NCBI GenBank assembly: GCA_937877465.1
Contig: CALFIT010000262.1
Coordinates: forward strand, 1 to 20,095
DNA from: an uncultured Bacteroidales bacterium
GTDB lineage: Bacteria; Bacteroidota; Bacteroidia; Bacteroidales; F082
Length of the DNA stretch: 20,095 bases
Reading direction: 5' to 3'
The translations under genes and the position numbers were made by a program. Below, piece after piece: positions 1 through 6,891 of the stretch (its first letter is position 1; every line of letters begins with the position of its first letter). A model generated the notes under the pieces. The model did no database searches and was not told where the DNA came from. It worked only from the letters and a program-made list of their open reading frames with translations.

Positions 1-1
1 T

Positions 2-256
2 CCAGCTTTCCATCATTCAGCCAAGGTGAAGACGGAATGCGAGTTGCTCTATCAAGGCGAAATCAAGCGCCTCGACCGTTATGCCGAGCTTCCCGACGCG
101 ATTTATCTCCTTGATTACAAGACGGGTAAGAAAGATAATGCCCACAAGAAACAAATCAACGATTATGTCACGGCTTTGAAGGAAATGACCGACAAGGAAA
201 TCCGTGCTTTCTTGGTGTATCTTGCCGAAGATACAATTGAAATCGAAAAGGTCTAA
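2..256 (+). CDS. UvrD/RecB-like helicase-nuclease, C-terminal end (5' truncated)
   Basis: Only the last 84 codons are in the window; the frame is open from base 2, so the gene starts upstream. The visible part matches the PD-(D/E)XK nuclease tail of RecB/AddA-type enzymes: a G-E-I-K-R-L-D-R stretch, then the catalytic strand L-L-D-Y-K-T-G-K (Asp and Lys bind metal and act in catalysis), then a Q-I-N-D-Y helix matching the family's Q-x3-Y motif. Known members process double-strand DNA ends for recombination repair in the cytoplasm. The ending, in which the nuclease fold closes with a short beta strand (F-L-V-Y-L) near the C-terminus, resembles the UvrD-like AddA proteins of Bacteroidota more than AddB, but the helicase part is not visible, so a stand-alone nuclease or AddB remains possible. 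It is convergent with ppdK. An internal GTG at 26 is not a likely start. Confidence 0.75.
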   Translation, partial: PAFHHSAKVKTECELLYQGEIKRLDRYAELPDAIYLLDYKTGKKDNAHKKQINDYVTALKEMTDKEIRAFLVYLAEDTIEIEKV

Positions 257-285
257 AAAAAGAAGCCCCCGAAACTCGGAGGCTT
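256..285 (-). terminator. Intrinsic terminator of ppdK
   Basis: A stem from 263-272 pairs with 276-285 (AAGCC/GGCTT and CCGA/TCGG with one C-A mismatch) around a three-base loop. Read on the minus strand it is followed by a run of six T (256-261 on the plus strand is A-rich). The T tail exists only for minus-strand transcription, so it serves ppdK and not the convergent helicase gene. Confidence 0.75.
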
Positions 286-301
286 CCATCCAGTATTCTT
301 A

Positions 302-324
302 ATTCTGCATTCTGCATACAGAAT
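302..324. repeat. Short ATTCTG-N4-CAGAAT element at the ppdK stop codon
   Basis: The plus strand reads ATTCTGC, then ATTCTG-CATA-CAGAAT (309-324), a perfect 6-bp inverted repeat around four bases. It ends on the first base of the ppdK stop codon. Read on the minus strand it is ATTCTG-TATG-CAGAAT, one base from the copy at 10516-10531 inside the BspA-like gene. It probably belongs to a dispersed short repeat family; the function is unknown. Confidence 0.55.
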
Positions 325-3041
325 CACTTGGCTCTCTCTTCCTCAATGGCAGCCTGTGCTGCGGCCAAACGCGCGACGGGCACGCGGAACGGCGAGCAGC
401 TGACGTAGGTCATGCCTGCCTTGTAGAAGAAATGCACCGAGGCGGGGTCGCCGCCGTGCTCGCCGCACACGCCGCACTTCAGGTTGGCGCGTTGGCTACG
501 GCCACGCTCCACGCCGAGCTTCACCAACTGGCCCACGCCTTCCTGGTCGAGGGTGTTGAACGGGTCGGCGGGGATGATCTTCTCGTCGATGTAGGTGTGG
601 ACGATGGCGTTCACGTCGTCGCGGCTGAAGCCGAAGGTCATCTGCGTGAGGTCGTTGGTGCCGAAGCTGAAGAACTGGGCGACCTGTGCGATTTGGTCGG
701 CCACGAGGGTGGCTCTCGGAATCTCAATCATCGTGCCGTAGAGGTAGCTGATCTCGACGCCGAACTTCTTTTCCACTTCCTTCTTCACGCGGTCGGCGAT
801 GGCCTTCTGGTGCTCAAGCTCCTTGACATTGATGGTCAGCGGGACCATGATTTCCAGACGCGGGTCGAAGCCTTCCTTCATCAGCTCGGCGGTAGCCTCG
901 AAGAGGGCGCGGAACTGGGTCTCGGTGATTTCGGGATAGACGATGCCGAGGCGGACGCCACGCAAGCCCATCATCGGGTTCACCTCGTTGAGGGCGTCGA
1001 TGCGCTTCTTGATCTCCTCGAAGCTGATGCCGCGCTCCTTGGCAAGGGCCTTCTGCTTCTCTTCGGTATGAGGCACAAACTCGTGCAAGGGCGGGTCCAT
1101 GAGGCGGAAGGTGAGCGGCTTGCCGTTCATCACCTTCAGCGTGCCCTTGGCGGCGTTCTTGATGTAAGGCTCAAGCTCGGCCAAGGCAGCCACGCGCTCC
1201 TCGGTGGTGTTGGCCAAAATCATGTTGCGCAGCTTGGCAAGGGGCTCTTCGCTGTTCTTGCCGTAGAACATGTGCTCGATGCGGAACAGGCCGATACCTT
1301 CGGCGCCGAAGTTGACGGCGTTTTGGGCATCTTCCGGGTTGTCGGCGTTGGTGCGGACACCCATCTTGCGGTATTTGTCGACCAAGGCCATGAACTGCTG
1401 GAACAGCGGGTTCTCGGTGGCGTTGATCATGGCGACGGGTTCGGCATAGACCCAGCCCTTCGAGCCGTTCAAGCTGATGACGTCGCCTTCCTTGAACTGC
1501 TTGTCGCCAATCTTCACAATGCCCTTTTCGAGGTCGATCTTGACGGCTTCGCAGCCCACGATGCAGCACTTGCCCCAGCCACGGGCCACGAGGGCGGCGT
1601 GAGAGGTCATACCGCCACGGGCGGTCAGGATGCCGTCGGCGGCACGCATGCCTTCCACGTCCTCCGGGTTGGTCTCTTCGCGGACGAGAATGTTGGCGAC
1701 CTTGGCGGCGCGGTATTCTTTGGCCTTCTCGCTGGTGAGGGCGATGCGACCCACGGCACCACCAGGACCTGCGGGCAGACCCTTGGCGATGACGTCGTGC
1801 TTCTTCTCGTCGGCAGCGTCGAGGATGGGGTGGAGCAGCTCGTCGAGTTGCTCAGGGGTGAGGCGCATGACGACTTCCTTTTCGTCGATGAGGCCTTCCT
1901 TTAGCATGTCGAGAGCCATCGTGAGGGCGGCGACGCCGGTGCGTTTGCCGACGCGGCATTGCAGCATGTAGAGCTTGCCGTCTTGGATGGTGAACTCGAT
2001 GTCGAGCATGTCGTGGTAGTTCTCTTCGAGGATGCGGCGCACTTCGCAGAGTTCCTTATAGGTTTCGGGCATCAGCTCCTGCATCGAGTGCATGTGCTTG
2101 TTCTGCTCGTTCTTGGTCTCGTCGTTGAGCGGGTTGGGGGTGCGGATGCCGGCCACCACGTCTTCGCCTTGGGCGTTGATGAGCCACTCGCCGTAGAACT
2201 GGTTGTCGCCGGTGGCGGGGTTACGGGTGAACGCCACGCCGGTGGCGGAGTTGTCGCCCATGTTGCCGAACACCATGGTCTGCACGTTGACGGCAGTGCC
2301 CCAGTCGTCCGGGATGCCTTCGATGCGGCGGTAGGAGATGGCCTTCTTGCCGTTCCAGCTCTTGAACACGGCCTTGATGCCGCCTTCGAGTTGGGCCTCG
2401 GCGTCGTCGGGGAACTCGGTGCCAAGCACTTCCTTGATGCGCACCTTGAAGTCCTCGGCCAACTGCTTCAGTTCCTCGGCCTTCAGCTCGGTGTCGCTCT
2501 TGTAGCCCATCTTCTCCTTGTAGGCGTCGAGCATGTCGTCCAACTGTTTGCGGATGCTCTTGCCGTCGGCGGGTTCGATGCCCTCGGCCTTCTCCATGAC
2601 GACGTCGGCGTACATCATGATGAGGCGGCGGTAGCTGTCATACACGAAACGTGGGTTGTTGGTCTTCTTGATCAGGCCGGGGATGGTCTTGGAGCAGAGA
2701 CCGATGTTCAAGACGGTGTCCATCATGCCGGGCATCGACTTGCGCGCACCCGAGCGGCAGCTCACCAAAAGCGGGTTGTCGGGGTCGCCATATTTCATGC
2801 CCATGAGGTTCTCCATGTTCTTCATGCCCGCGTGGACCTCGTCCATCAGGCCGGCAGGAAGTTGGCAGTTGTTCTGGTAATAGGCTGTGCAGCATTCCGT
2901 TGTGATGGTCAGGCCGGCCGGTACAGGCAGCTTGAGCAAGCACATTTCGGCCAAGTTGGCGCCTTTGCCACCCAGCTCGTTCTTCATCGAAGCATTGCCT
3001 TCAGCGGTCTTTCCACCGAAGGTGTAAACGTACTTTGTCAT
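324..3041 (-). CDS. ppdK: Pyruvate, phosphate dikinase
   Basis: A 905-residue protein that interconverts pyruvate + ATP + Pi and PEP + AMP + PPi in the cytoplasm; in anaerobic Bacteroidota it links glycolysis and PEP-based gluconeogenesis. Domains in order: N-terminal ATP-grasp-type nucleotide-binding domain (E-L-G-G-K-G-A-N-L at 22-30, with the conserved Lys at 26), the swivelling phosphohistidine domain with G-G-M-T-S-H-A-A (phosphorylated His481), and the C-terminal PEP/pyruvate TIM barrel with C-G-E-H-G-G-D-P (catalytic Cys859). The His-Cys spacing of 378 residues is close to that of characterised PPDKs, and the length is normal for the family. The ATG at 3039-3041 is followed by a typical N-terminus (M-T-K-Y-V-Y-x-F-G). 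It is a single-gene unit with a promoter at 3099-3128 and a terminator at 256-285. No frameshift or missing catalytic residue was seen. Confidence 0.97.
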   Translation of the reverse strand: MTKYVYTFGGKTAEGNASMKNELGGKGANLAEMCLLKLPVPAGLTITTECCTAYYQNNCQLPAGLMDEVHAGMKNMENLMGMKYGDPDNPLLVSCRSGARKSMPGMMDTVLNIGLCSKTIPGLIKKTNNPRFVYDSYRRLIMMYADVVMEKAEGIEPADGKSIRKQLDDMLDAYKEKMGYKSDTELKAEELKQLAEDFKVRIKEVLGTEFPDDAEAQLEGGIKAVFKSWNGKKAISYRRIEGIPDDWGTAVNVQTMVFGNMGDNSATGVAFTRNPATGDNQFYGEWLINAQGEDVVAGIRTPNPLNDETKNEQNKHMHSMQELMPETYKELCEVRRILEENYHDMLDIEFTIQDGKLYMLQCRVGKRTGVAALTMALDMLKEGLIDEKEVVMRLTPEQLDELLHPILDAADEKKHDVIAKGLPAGPGGAVGRIALTSEKAKEYRAAKVANILVREETNPEDVEGMRAADGILTARGGMTSHAALVARGWGKCCIVGCEAVKIDLEKGIVKIGDKQFKEGDVISLNGSKGWVYAEPVAMINATENPLFQQFMALVDKYRKMGVRTNADNPEDAQNAVNFGAEGIGLFRIEHMFYGKNSEEPLAKLRNMILANTTEERVAALAELEPYIKNAAKGTLKVMNGKPLTFRLMDPPLHEFVPHTEEKQKALAKERGISFEEIKKRIDALNEVNPMMGLRGVRLGIVYPEITETQFRALFEATAELMKEGFDPRLEIMVPLTINVKELEHQKAIADRVKKEVEKKFGVEISYLYGTMIEIPRATLVADQIAQVAQFFSFGTNDLTQMTFGFSRDDVNAIVHTYIDEKIIPADPFNTLDQEGVGQLVKLGVERGRSQRANLKCGVCGEHGGDPASVHFFYKAGMTYVSCSPFRVPVARLAAAQAAIEEERAK

Positions 3042-3098
3042 GTTACTTATTGTTTATTAGTGATTTAACTGATTTTCTTGGTCTGAAAAATTAAGTTG

Positions 3099-3128
3099 CA
3101 AAAATAGTGAATTGTGCAATAAATCCAA
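3099..3128 (-). promoter_or_regulatory. Bacteroidota-type promoter of ppdK
   Basis: On the minus strand TATTTTTG (plus 3099-3106) matches the TAnnTTTG -7 element. TTGG (plus 3125-3128) lies 18 bases upstream and fits the -33 element. The ppdK start codon lies 57 bases downstream of the -7 box, leaving a leader of about 50 bases. The hairpin at 3161-3194, upstream of this promoter, blocks transcripts from C25 peptidase 1. Confidence 0.55.
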
Positions 3129-3160
3129 TTGGAAAAAGGATTTTTTTTGTTGCCAGACAA

Positions 3161-3194
3161 AAAAATCCCCAAAGCGTGTACTTTGGGGATTTTT
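3161..3194 (-). terminator. Strong intrinsic terminator after C25 peptidase 1
   Basis: A perfect 14-bp stem: 3161-3174 (A5-TCCCCAAAG) pairs with 3181-3194 (CTTTGGGGA-T5) around a six-base loop. On the minus strand it is followed by a run of seven T. It lies 35 bases after the stop codon of C25 peptidase 1. The A/T flanks are symmetric, so it could also stop plus-strand transcription. Confidence 0.9.
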
Positions 3195-3229
3195 GCAAAC
3201 ATATTAGGGAAGACGTTATGTCACATTGC

Positions 3230-5524
3230 TTATTCCTTCACAAACTTCAAGGTGCTGACCGCCGTGGCCGACTTCACGGTGACGAAATAAACCCCTTCGC
3301 TGAGGCTTTCGAGGCTGAGGGTGGTCATGCCTTTGGCCTTGGCTTGGAGCATCGTTTGGCCGAGGCCGTTGCTGACGGTGATTTCGCAGTCCTCGTTGGG
3401 CAGGTTGATGCTGAATTGGCCCTTGTTGGGGTTGGGGTAGATGCTGACTTTGCCCATCGGGTTCTCCGATGTGGCGGTGAGGTCGAGGGTGATGGTCTGC
3501 GGCCAGGCGTCGCAGCCGGTGACGATGAGTTTCATGCCATCGGCCAACTCAATGGCTTCGCCGAAGTCGATGACGGCCACGCCTTCTTCGTCGGTGTAGG
3601 CCACGCCGAGCAGCTCCTCGCCGTCGAAGAGGGTGCAGCGGAAGTTCTTCAGCCCCATGCCGTCGTTGTCGGTCACCTTGACGTCCATCGTGGTGGTGGC
3701 GGCGATGACGGGGACGGAGTATTCCACATTGGGCGTGAAAGGCTCGTCGTGCCAAACGCTGACGGCCACGTCGCCCATCATGTTGAGGTCGTAGAAGTTC
3801 CAGCGCAGGGCGCCTTCTTCCCATTGTCCGGGGGCGGTGACCCACGGCGCAGTGGCGATTTTGGCTTCCCTCAGGGCCAAGCCACCGTAGGGGATGCGGT
3901 CGTTGTAGTAGGCGTCTTCCGTCTCGCGGTGCAGGTGGATGGCGGGGCCTTCGGTCTGGCCTTCGTTGAACCAACCGTAGCGCGAGTTGCCGAAGGTGGC
4001 CACGGCGAAGTTGCCGATCTTGGTCATCAGCTCAAGGATGCAGTCGCTCGTGAAGTCGCCGCAGATGCAGCCCGAGGTGTGGAAGAAGGTGTAGTTGTGG
4101 TCGACGCCATTGGCGCCGCTGAACTGGCTGTCGGTGATGTTGCTGTTGGTCCAGCCGGCCACATAGGTCGTGTTGGCGTGACCGTCGTGGTGGACGTATT
4201 GTGTGCCTTGGTTGATGGCGTTGCGGAGGGCCGTGCCGCTCCAAGTGCCAAGTTCGTAGTAAAGGCGCGTGAAGTCGTAGTCTTCGGGGATGCCCGTGGT
4301 GGTGTAGCCGTTGTCGTCGCGGGTGCCGATGAGCAGTTCGAGGTACTGGCTGCCGTTGCTGAGCGGGTCGTCGTAGAGGTGCTCGCCGCCCATGATGACC
4401 TTGCGGAACTCGCCAAGGACGGGTTCGGCCTGGTAGGTGAAGGTCTTGTGGAGCATGTTGTTCAGCTCGTTTTGGTTACTGAAGCACATGCGACCGATGC
4501 CGATTTCAGGCAGCAGGTCGTCTTCGCCAATCTCGCCCCAGCGGTTGTCGTTGTCGTCGTTCCATGTGCCGTCGAGGCAGGCGTAGTACATGTCGGCGGG
4601 GATGCCGTCGTCGGTCATGTGGTCGCCGCCAGAGAGCACGTCGCAGTAGAAGCCGCGATAGGGGATGCCGGGCACGTCGCCACCGAGGTTCACCATCTGT
4701 ATGCCGTTCTCCTCGTATTCCTGAATGATGTAGTTGCGCAGTTTCTCTTGGTTGTCACGTCCGCTCATCGTGCCGAGGATGGTCTCGTAGGCCGTGACGT
4801 AGGTGCGGAGGCCACGGGCTTGGTAGAACGCCACATAATCGTCGAAGGCATCGACGTACTGTTGCTTGGTGATGACGAGCAGGTCGTAGCCGTTCACAGA
4901 GCGACCTCTTGTGTTGTAGGTCTGAAGCATTTCGGGGTTCTGGGCGAGTCTCACGGCACGCTCGGCATTGCCGCCGTTGAGCCACAGCTTGCGGCTTTGG
5001 TCGGTCTTGGCCGCCGTCGTCGCGACGCGCACGATGGCTTTGGTGGCGTAGCGCACTTCGCCGGTGCTCGGGATGTATTGCACGGGCGTGAAGGCCGAGA
5101 AAGCAAAGCCGACGCCGTTCATGTATTGCGTGCTCAGCCGTCCGCAGGCTTGGACGGGATAGACGCTCTTCGAGGCGTAGAGGGCCTCGTCTTTCTCAAA
5201 CTGCTTGCGCACAGGGTTGGAGTAGGTGAGGGCCGATTGGTAGGGAAACAGAGTGAAGTTGCCTTCCATCATCTGGAAATCAGAGAGTTCCACTTCGATG
5301 CTGACGGCCTCGGTGCCTTGAGGCAGCATCAGGCTGACGCTTTGCCATGGCAACGAGGGTTGACCCGCGAGGGCACTCTGCATACAGTCGGTAAACTGGA
5401 TTTGGTCGTAGCCTTCAATGTGGGTCACGTTGGGCTGACCGAAATGATAGGTCTTTTCGATGGTTTGTGCCGAAGCGAACAAGCTGACCATCAGGCCTAA
5501 AAGAAGGAGATGAAGCTTTTTCAT
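3230..5524 (-). CDS. C25 (gingipain-like) cysteine peptidase 1 with T9SS sorting domain
   Basis: A 764-residue secreted protein. Residues 1-20 are a Sec signal peptide (M-K-K-L-H-L4 ... A-S-A-Q). A gingipain-type propeptide follows (~21-205), then the C25 catalytic domain (~213-560), starting Y-D-L-L-V-I-T and containing the N-L-G-G-D-V-P-G-I-P-Y-R strand. The likely catalytic dyad is His449 (H-D-G-H-A) and Cys486 (S-G-C-I-C-G-D-F), read by comparison with the gingipain C-x-x-G-D-F pattern. An Ig-like segment (~590-685) leads into a T9SS type A sorting domain (~692-764; Y-P-N-P-N-K-G ... G-V-Y-F-V-T-V), so the protein should be exported by Sec, then through the outer membrane by T9SS and anchored or released. 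It lacks the adhesin modules of the two larger paralogues here. Substrate specificity (Arg, Lys or other) cannot be read from the sequence. It has its own -7 box and terminator. Confidence 0.92.
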   Translation of the reverse strand: MKKLHLLLLGLMVSLFASAQTIEKTYHFGQPNVTHIEGYDQIQFTDCMQSALAGQPSLPWQSVSLMLPQGTEAVSIEVELSDFQMMEGNFTLFPYQSALTYSNPVRKQFEKDEALYASKSVYPVQACGRLSTQYMNGVGFAFSAFTPVQYIPSTGEVRYATKAIVRVATTAAKTDQSRKLWLNGGNAERAVRLAQNPEMLQTYNTRGRSVNGYDLLVITKQQYVDAFDDYVAFYQARGLRTYVTAYETILGTMSGRDNQEKLRNYIIQEYEENGIQMVNLGGDVPGIPYRGFYCDVLSGGDHMTDDGIPADMYYACLDGTWNDDNDNRWGEIGEDDLLPEIGIGRMCFSNQNELNNMLHKTFTYQAEPVLGEFRKVIMGGEHLYDDPLSNGSQYLELLIGTRDDNGYTTTGIPEDYDFTRLYYELGTWSGTALRNAINQGTQYVHHDGHANTTYVAGWTNSNITDSQFSGANGVDHNYTFFHTSGCICGDFTSDCILELMTKIGNFAVATFGNSRYGWFNEGQTEGPAIHLHRETEDAYYNDRIPYGGLALREAKIATAPWVTAPGQWEEGALRWNFYDLNMMGDVAVSVWHDEPFTPNVEYSVPVIAATTTMDVKVTDNDGMGLKNFRCTLFDGEELLGVAYTDEEGVAVIDFGEAIELADGMKLIVTGCDAWPQTITLDLTATSENPMGKVSIYPNPNKGQFSINLPNEDCEITVSNGLGQTMLQAKAKGMTTLSLESLSEGVYFVTVKSATAVSTLKFVKE

Positions 5525-5557
5525 ATTGAAAACGATTTGGTTTTATTTAATTAGGTG

Positions 5558-5565
5558 CAAAAGTA
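5558..5565 (-). promoter_or_regulatory. -7 box upstream of C25 peptidase 1
   Basis: TACTTTTG on the minus strand is an exact TAnnTTTG match, 33 bases before the start codon. I see no convincing TTTG/TTG -33 element at the usual distance. The gap between C25 peptidase 1 and the upstream gene (5525-5644) shows no clear terminator, so read-through from the DUF4421-like gene is also possible. Confidence 0.5.
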
Positions 5566-5644
5566 CATAAAATTATCACATCGAGGTGGTTTTTGTTCAT
5601 AAAACACATTCAAGACTTTGACTATCAAGAGCAAAGGACATCGT

Positions 5645-6784
5645 TCAGAAGCTATAGACGAGCAATCCTTTCAGTAGCCAGTCGTAGAAGTTGCCACGAT
5701 AACTGAGGTAGTCGACATAGTCGGGGAGTTCCAAATGCTTGGCGTTGAAGGCGTTGTTGCTGCGAAAATAGAAGGTGTTGTAGGTGAATTGGGCGGAGAA
5801 GTAGATGTGTCCGAAGGTCATGCTGACGGCAGCGCTGCCGATGTAGTTGGGCATGGGGTAGCAATAGGCTTTGGAGATGGTTTCTCCAGTTTTGTTGCCT
5901 GCGTCGTCATATTCGTAGGAGATGGTTTTCAGGTAGTTGAATGCCGTCAGCACGGGCATGGCTGTCAGGTTGATGGTGAGGTTGCGTAGTCCCGCGTCGC
6001 GAGGTCCGGTGGGGTCGCGGTGCCAAGGCACGAAGTTGACCGAATAGCCGCCGCCCACCGAGGCTTGCATGGTGGCGAAGCAGTCCACCATGTTGTAGGT
6101 GTCCCAAGCGGCTTCGGGCGAGTTGTAGAGGTCGCCTTGCATGTAGCGTGCTGTCAGGAGCCACGAGCCGGTGGTGCGTCGTTGCACGAGTCCTCTCTTG
6201 TAGGCGGCAGGGTAGGCGAAACGCTTGTTGTTGAAGACATAGTAGCCGTCAATCGAAAAGCTTTTCAGCGTGGCCTCCTCGTCGGGCGAAAAATCGTAGT
6301 GGAAAAAATTGTCGTCGCCTTCGTTGCCGACGGTAAGTCCAGTCACAAACGGGTTGGTGATCTTATAATAGTTGATGCGGGCGCCAAAGGACTTGCCCAT
6401 ATAGCTGAAGCCTATGCCGCTTCTCTTGTTAGCGCTTCGTGGTCCCACTTCGAGACTGTAGCCAAATCCAAAGTTGCCGTAATCGACTTCGAGGCCCACT
6501 TTCTTGCAGAGCTTTTCGCTGAGGGAGTAGTTGGAAACGCCTTCAAGCGGCAGGCCGTCCATGTAATCGTCGATCCTGAAATCGGCATTCACGTCAAAAC
6601 CCGACTTTTGCAGGGTCGAGAACACGCCCAGCGAGAAGCCTGCTGTAGGCTGGTAGACGCGCGTTGAATCGACATTGGCGGGCTTGGTCAAGAGGTTGTT
6701 GACTCTGTTCCAAAAGGTGGGCTTTTGGGCTTGCAGCGAACCGACGGTGCAGAACAGCACAAAAATGATGAGATGCTTTTTCAT
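5645..6784 (-). CDS. DUF4421-like putative outer-membrane protein
   Basis: A protein of 379 residues when started at the ATG at 6782-6784. That start gives a clean Sec signal peptide (M-K-K-H-L-I-I-F-V ... L-Q-A-Q). A start 12 codons further upstream would put the likely -7 box inside the gene. The mature part has many alternating aromatic/glycine strands (G-F-S-L-G-V-F, F-G-F-G-Y-S-L-E-V-G, I-G-F-S-Y-M-G-K-S-F-G-A-R-I-N-Y-Y) and ends in Y-S-F, as expected of an outer-membrane beta barrel. From memory it resembles the DUF4421 family, which is restricted to Bacteroidota and has no established function. It has no T9SS domain. It sits between two C25 peptidase genes on the same strand, but nothing ties it functionally to them. 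Confidence 0.75.
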   Translation of the reverse strand: MKKHLIIFVLFCTVGSLQAQKPTFWNRVNNLLTKPANVDSTRVYQPTAGFSLGVFSTLQKSGFDVNADFRIDDYMDGLPLEGVSNYSLSEKLCKKVGLEVDYGNFGFGYSLEVGPRSANKRSGIGFSYMGKSFGARINYYKITNPFVTGLTVGNEGDDNFFHYDFSPDEEATLKSFSIDGYYVFNNKRFAYPAAYKRGLVQRRTTGSWLLTARYMQGDLYNSPEAAWDTYNMVDCFATMQASVGGGYSVNFVPWHRDPTGPRDAGLRNLTINLTAMPVLTAFNYLKTISYEYDDAGNKTGETISKAYCYPMPNYIGSAAVSMTFGHIYFSAQFTYNTFYFRSNNAFNAKHLELPDYVDYLSYRGNFYDWLLKGLLVYSF

Positions 6785-6801
6785 CGTCCGAAATTTAGGT
6801 G

Positions 6802-6809
6802 TGAAAGTA
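6802..6809 (-). promoter_or_regulatory. Probable -7 box of the DUF4421-like gene
   Basis: TACTTTCA on the minus strand differs from TAnnTTTG at two positions. It sits 17 bases before the ATG at 6784, in a context (TGTACTTTCACACC) resembling the box of C25 peptidase 1. A 13-base palindrome, TTTTCA-A-TGAAAA (6814-6826), lies directly upstream and could be an operator. No -33 element is evident. Confidence 0.35.
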
Positions 6810-6891
6810 CACATTTTCAATGAAAACGATTGTTTTTGTGTGCGTTTTTTTTCGCTTGGCTGCCACGGTGGTAAGCCCTACAAGACAACAG

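Noticed and set aside
6785..6820. Longer start for the DUF4421-like gene at 6820.
   Set aside because: It would place 12 residues before a clean signal peptide and would swallow the probable -7 box at 6802-6809.
6862..6884. Hairpin GGCT-CCA/TGG-AGCC after C25 peptidase 2 as a terminator.
   Set aside because: The stem is short and interrupted, and on the minus strand it is followed by A-rich, not T-rich, sequence.
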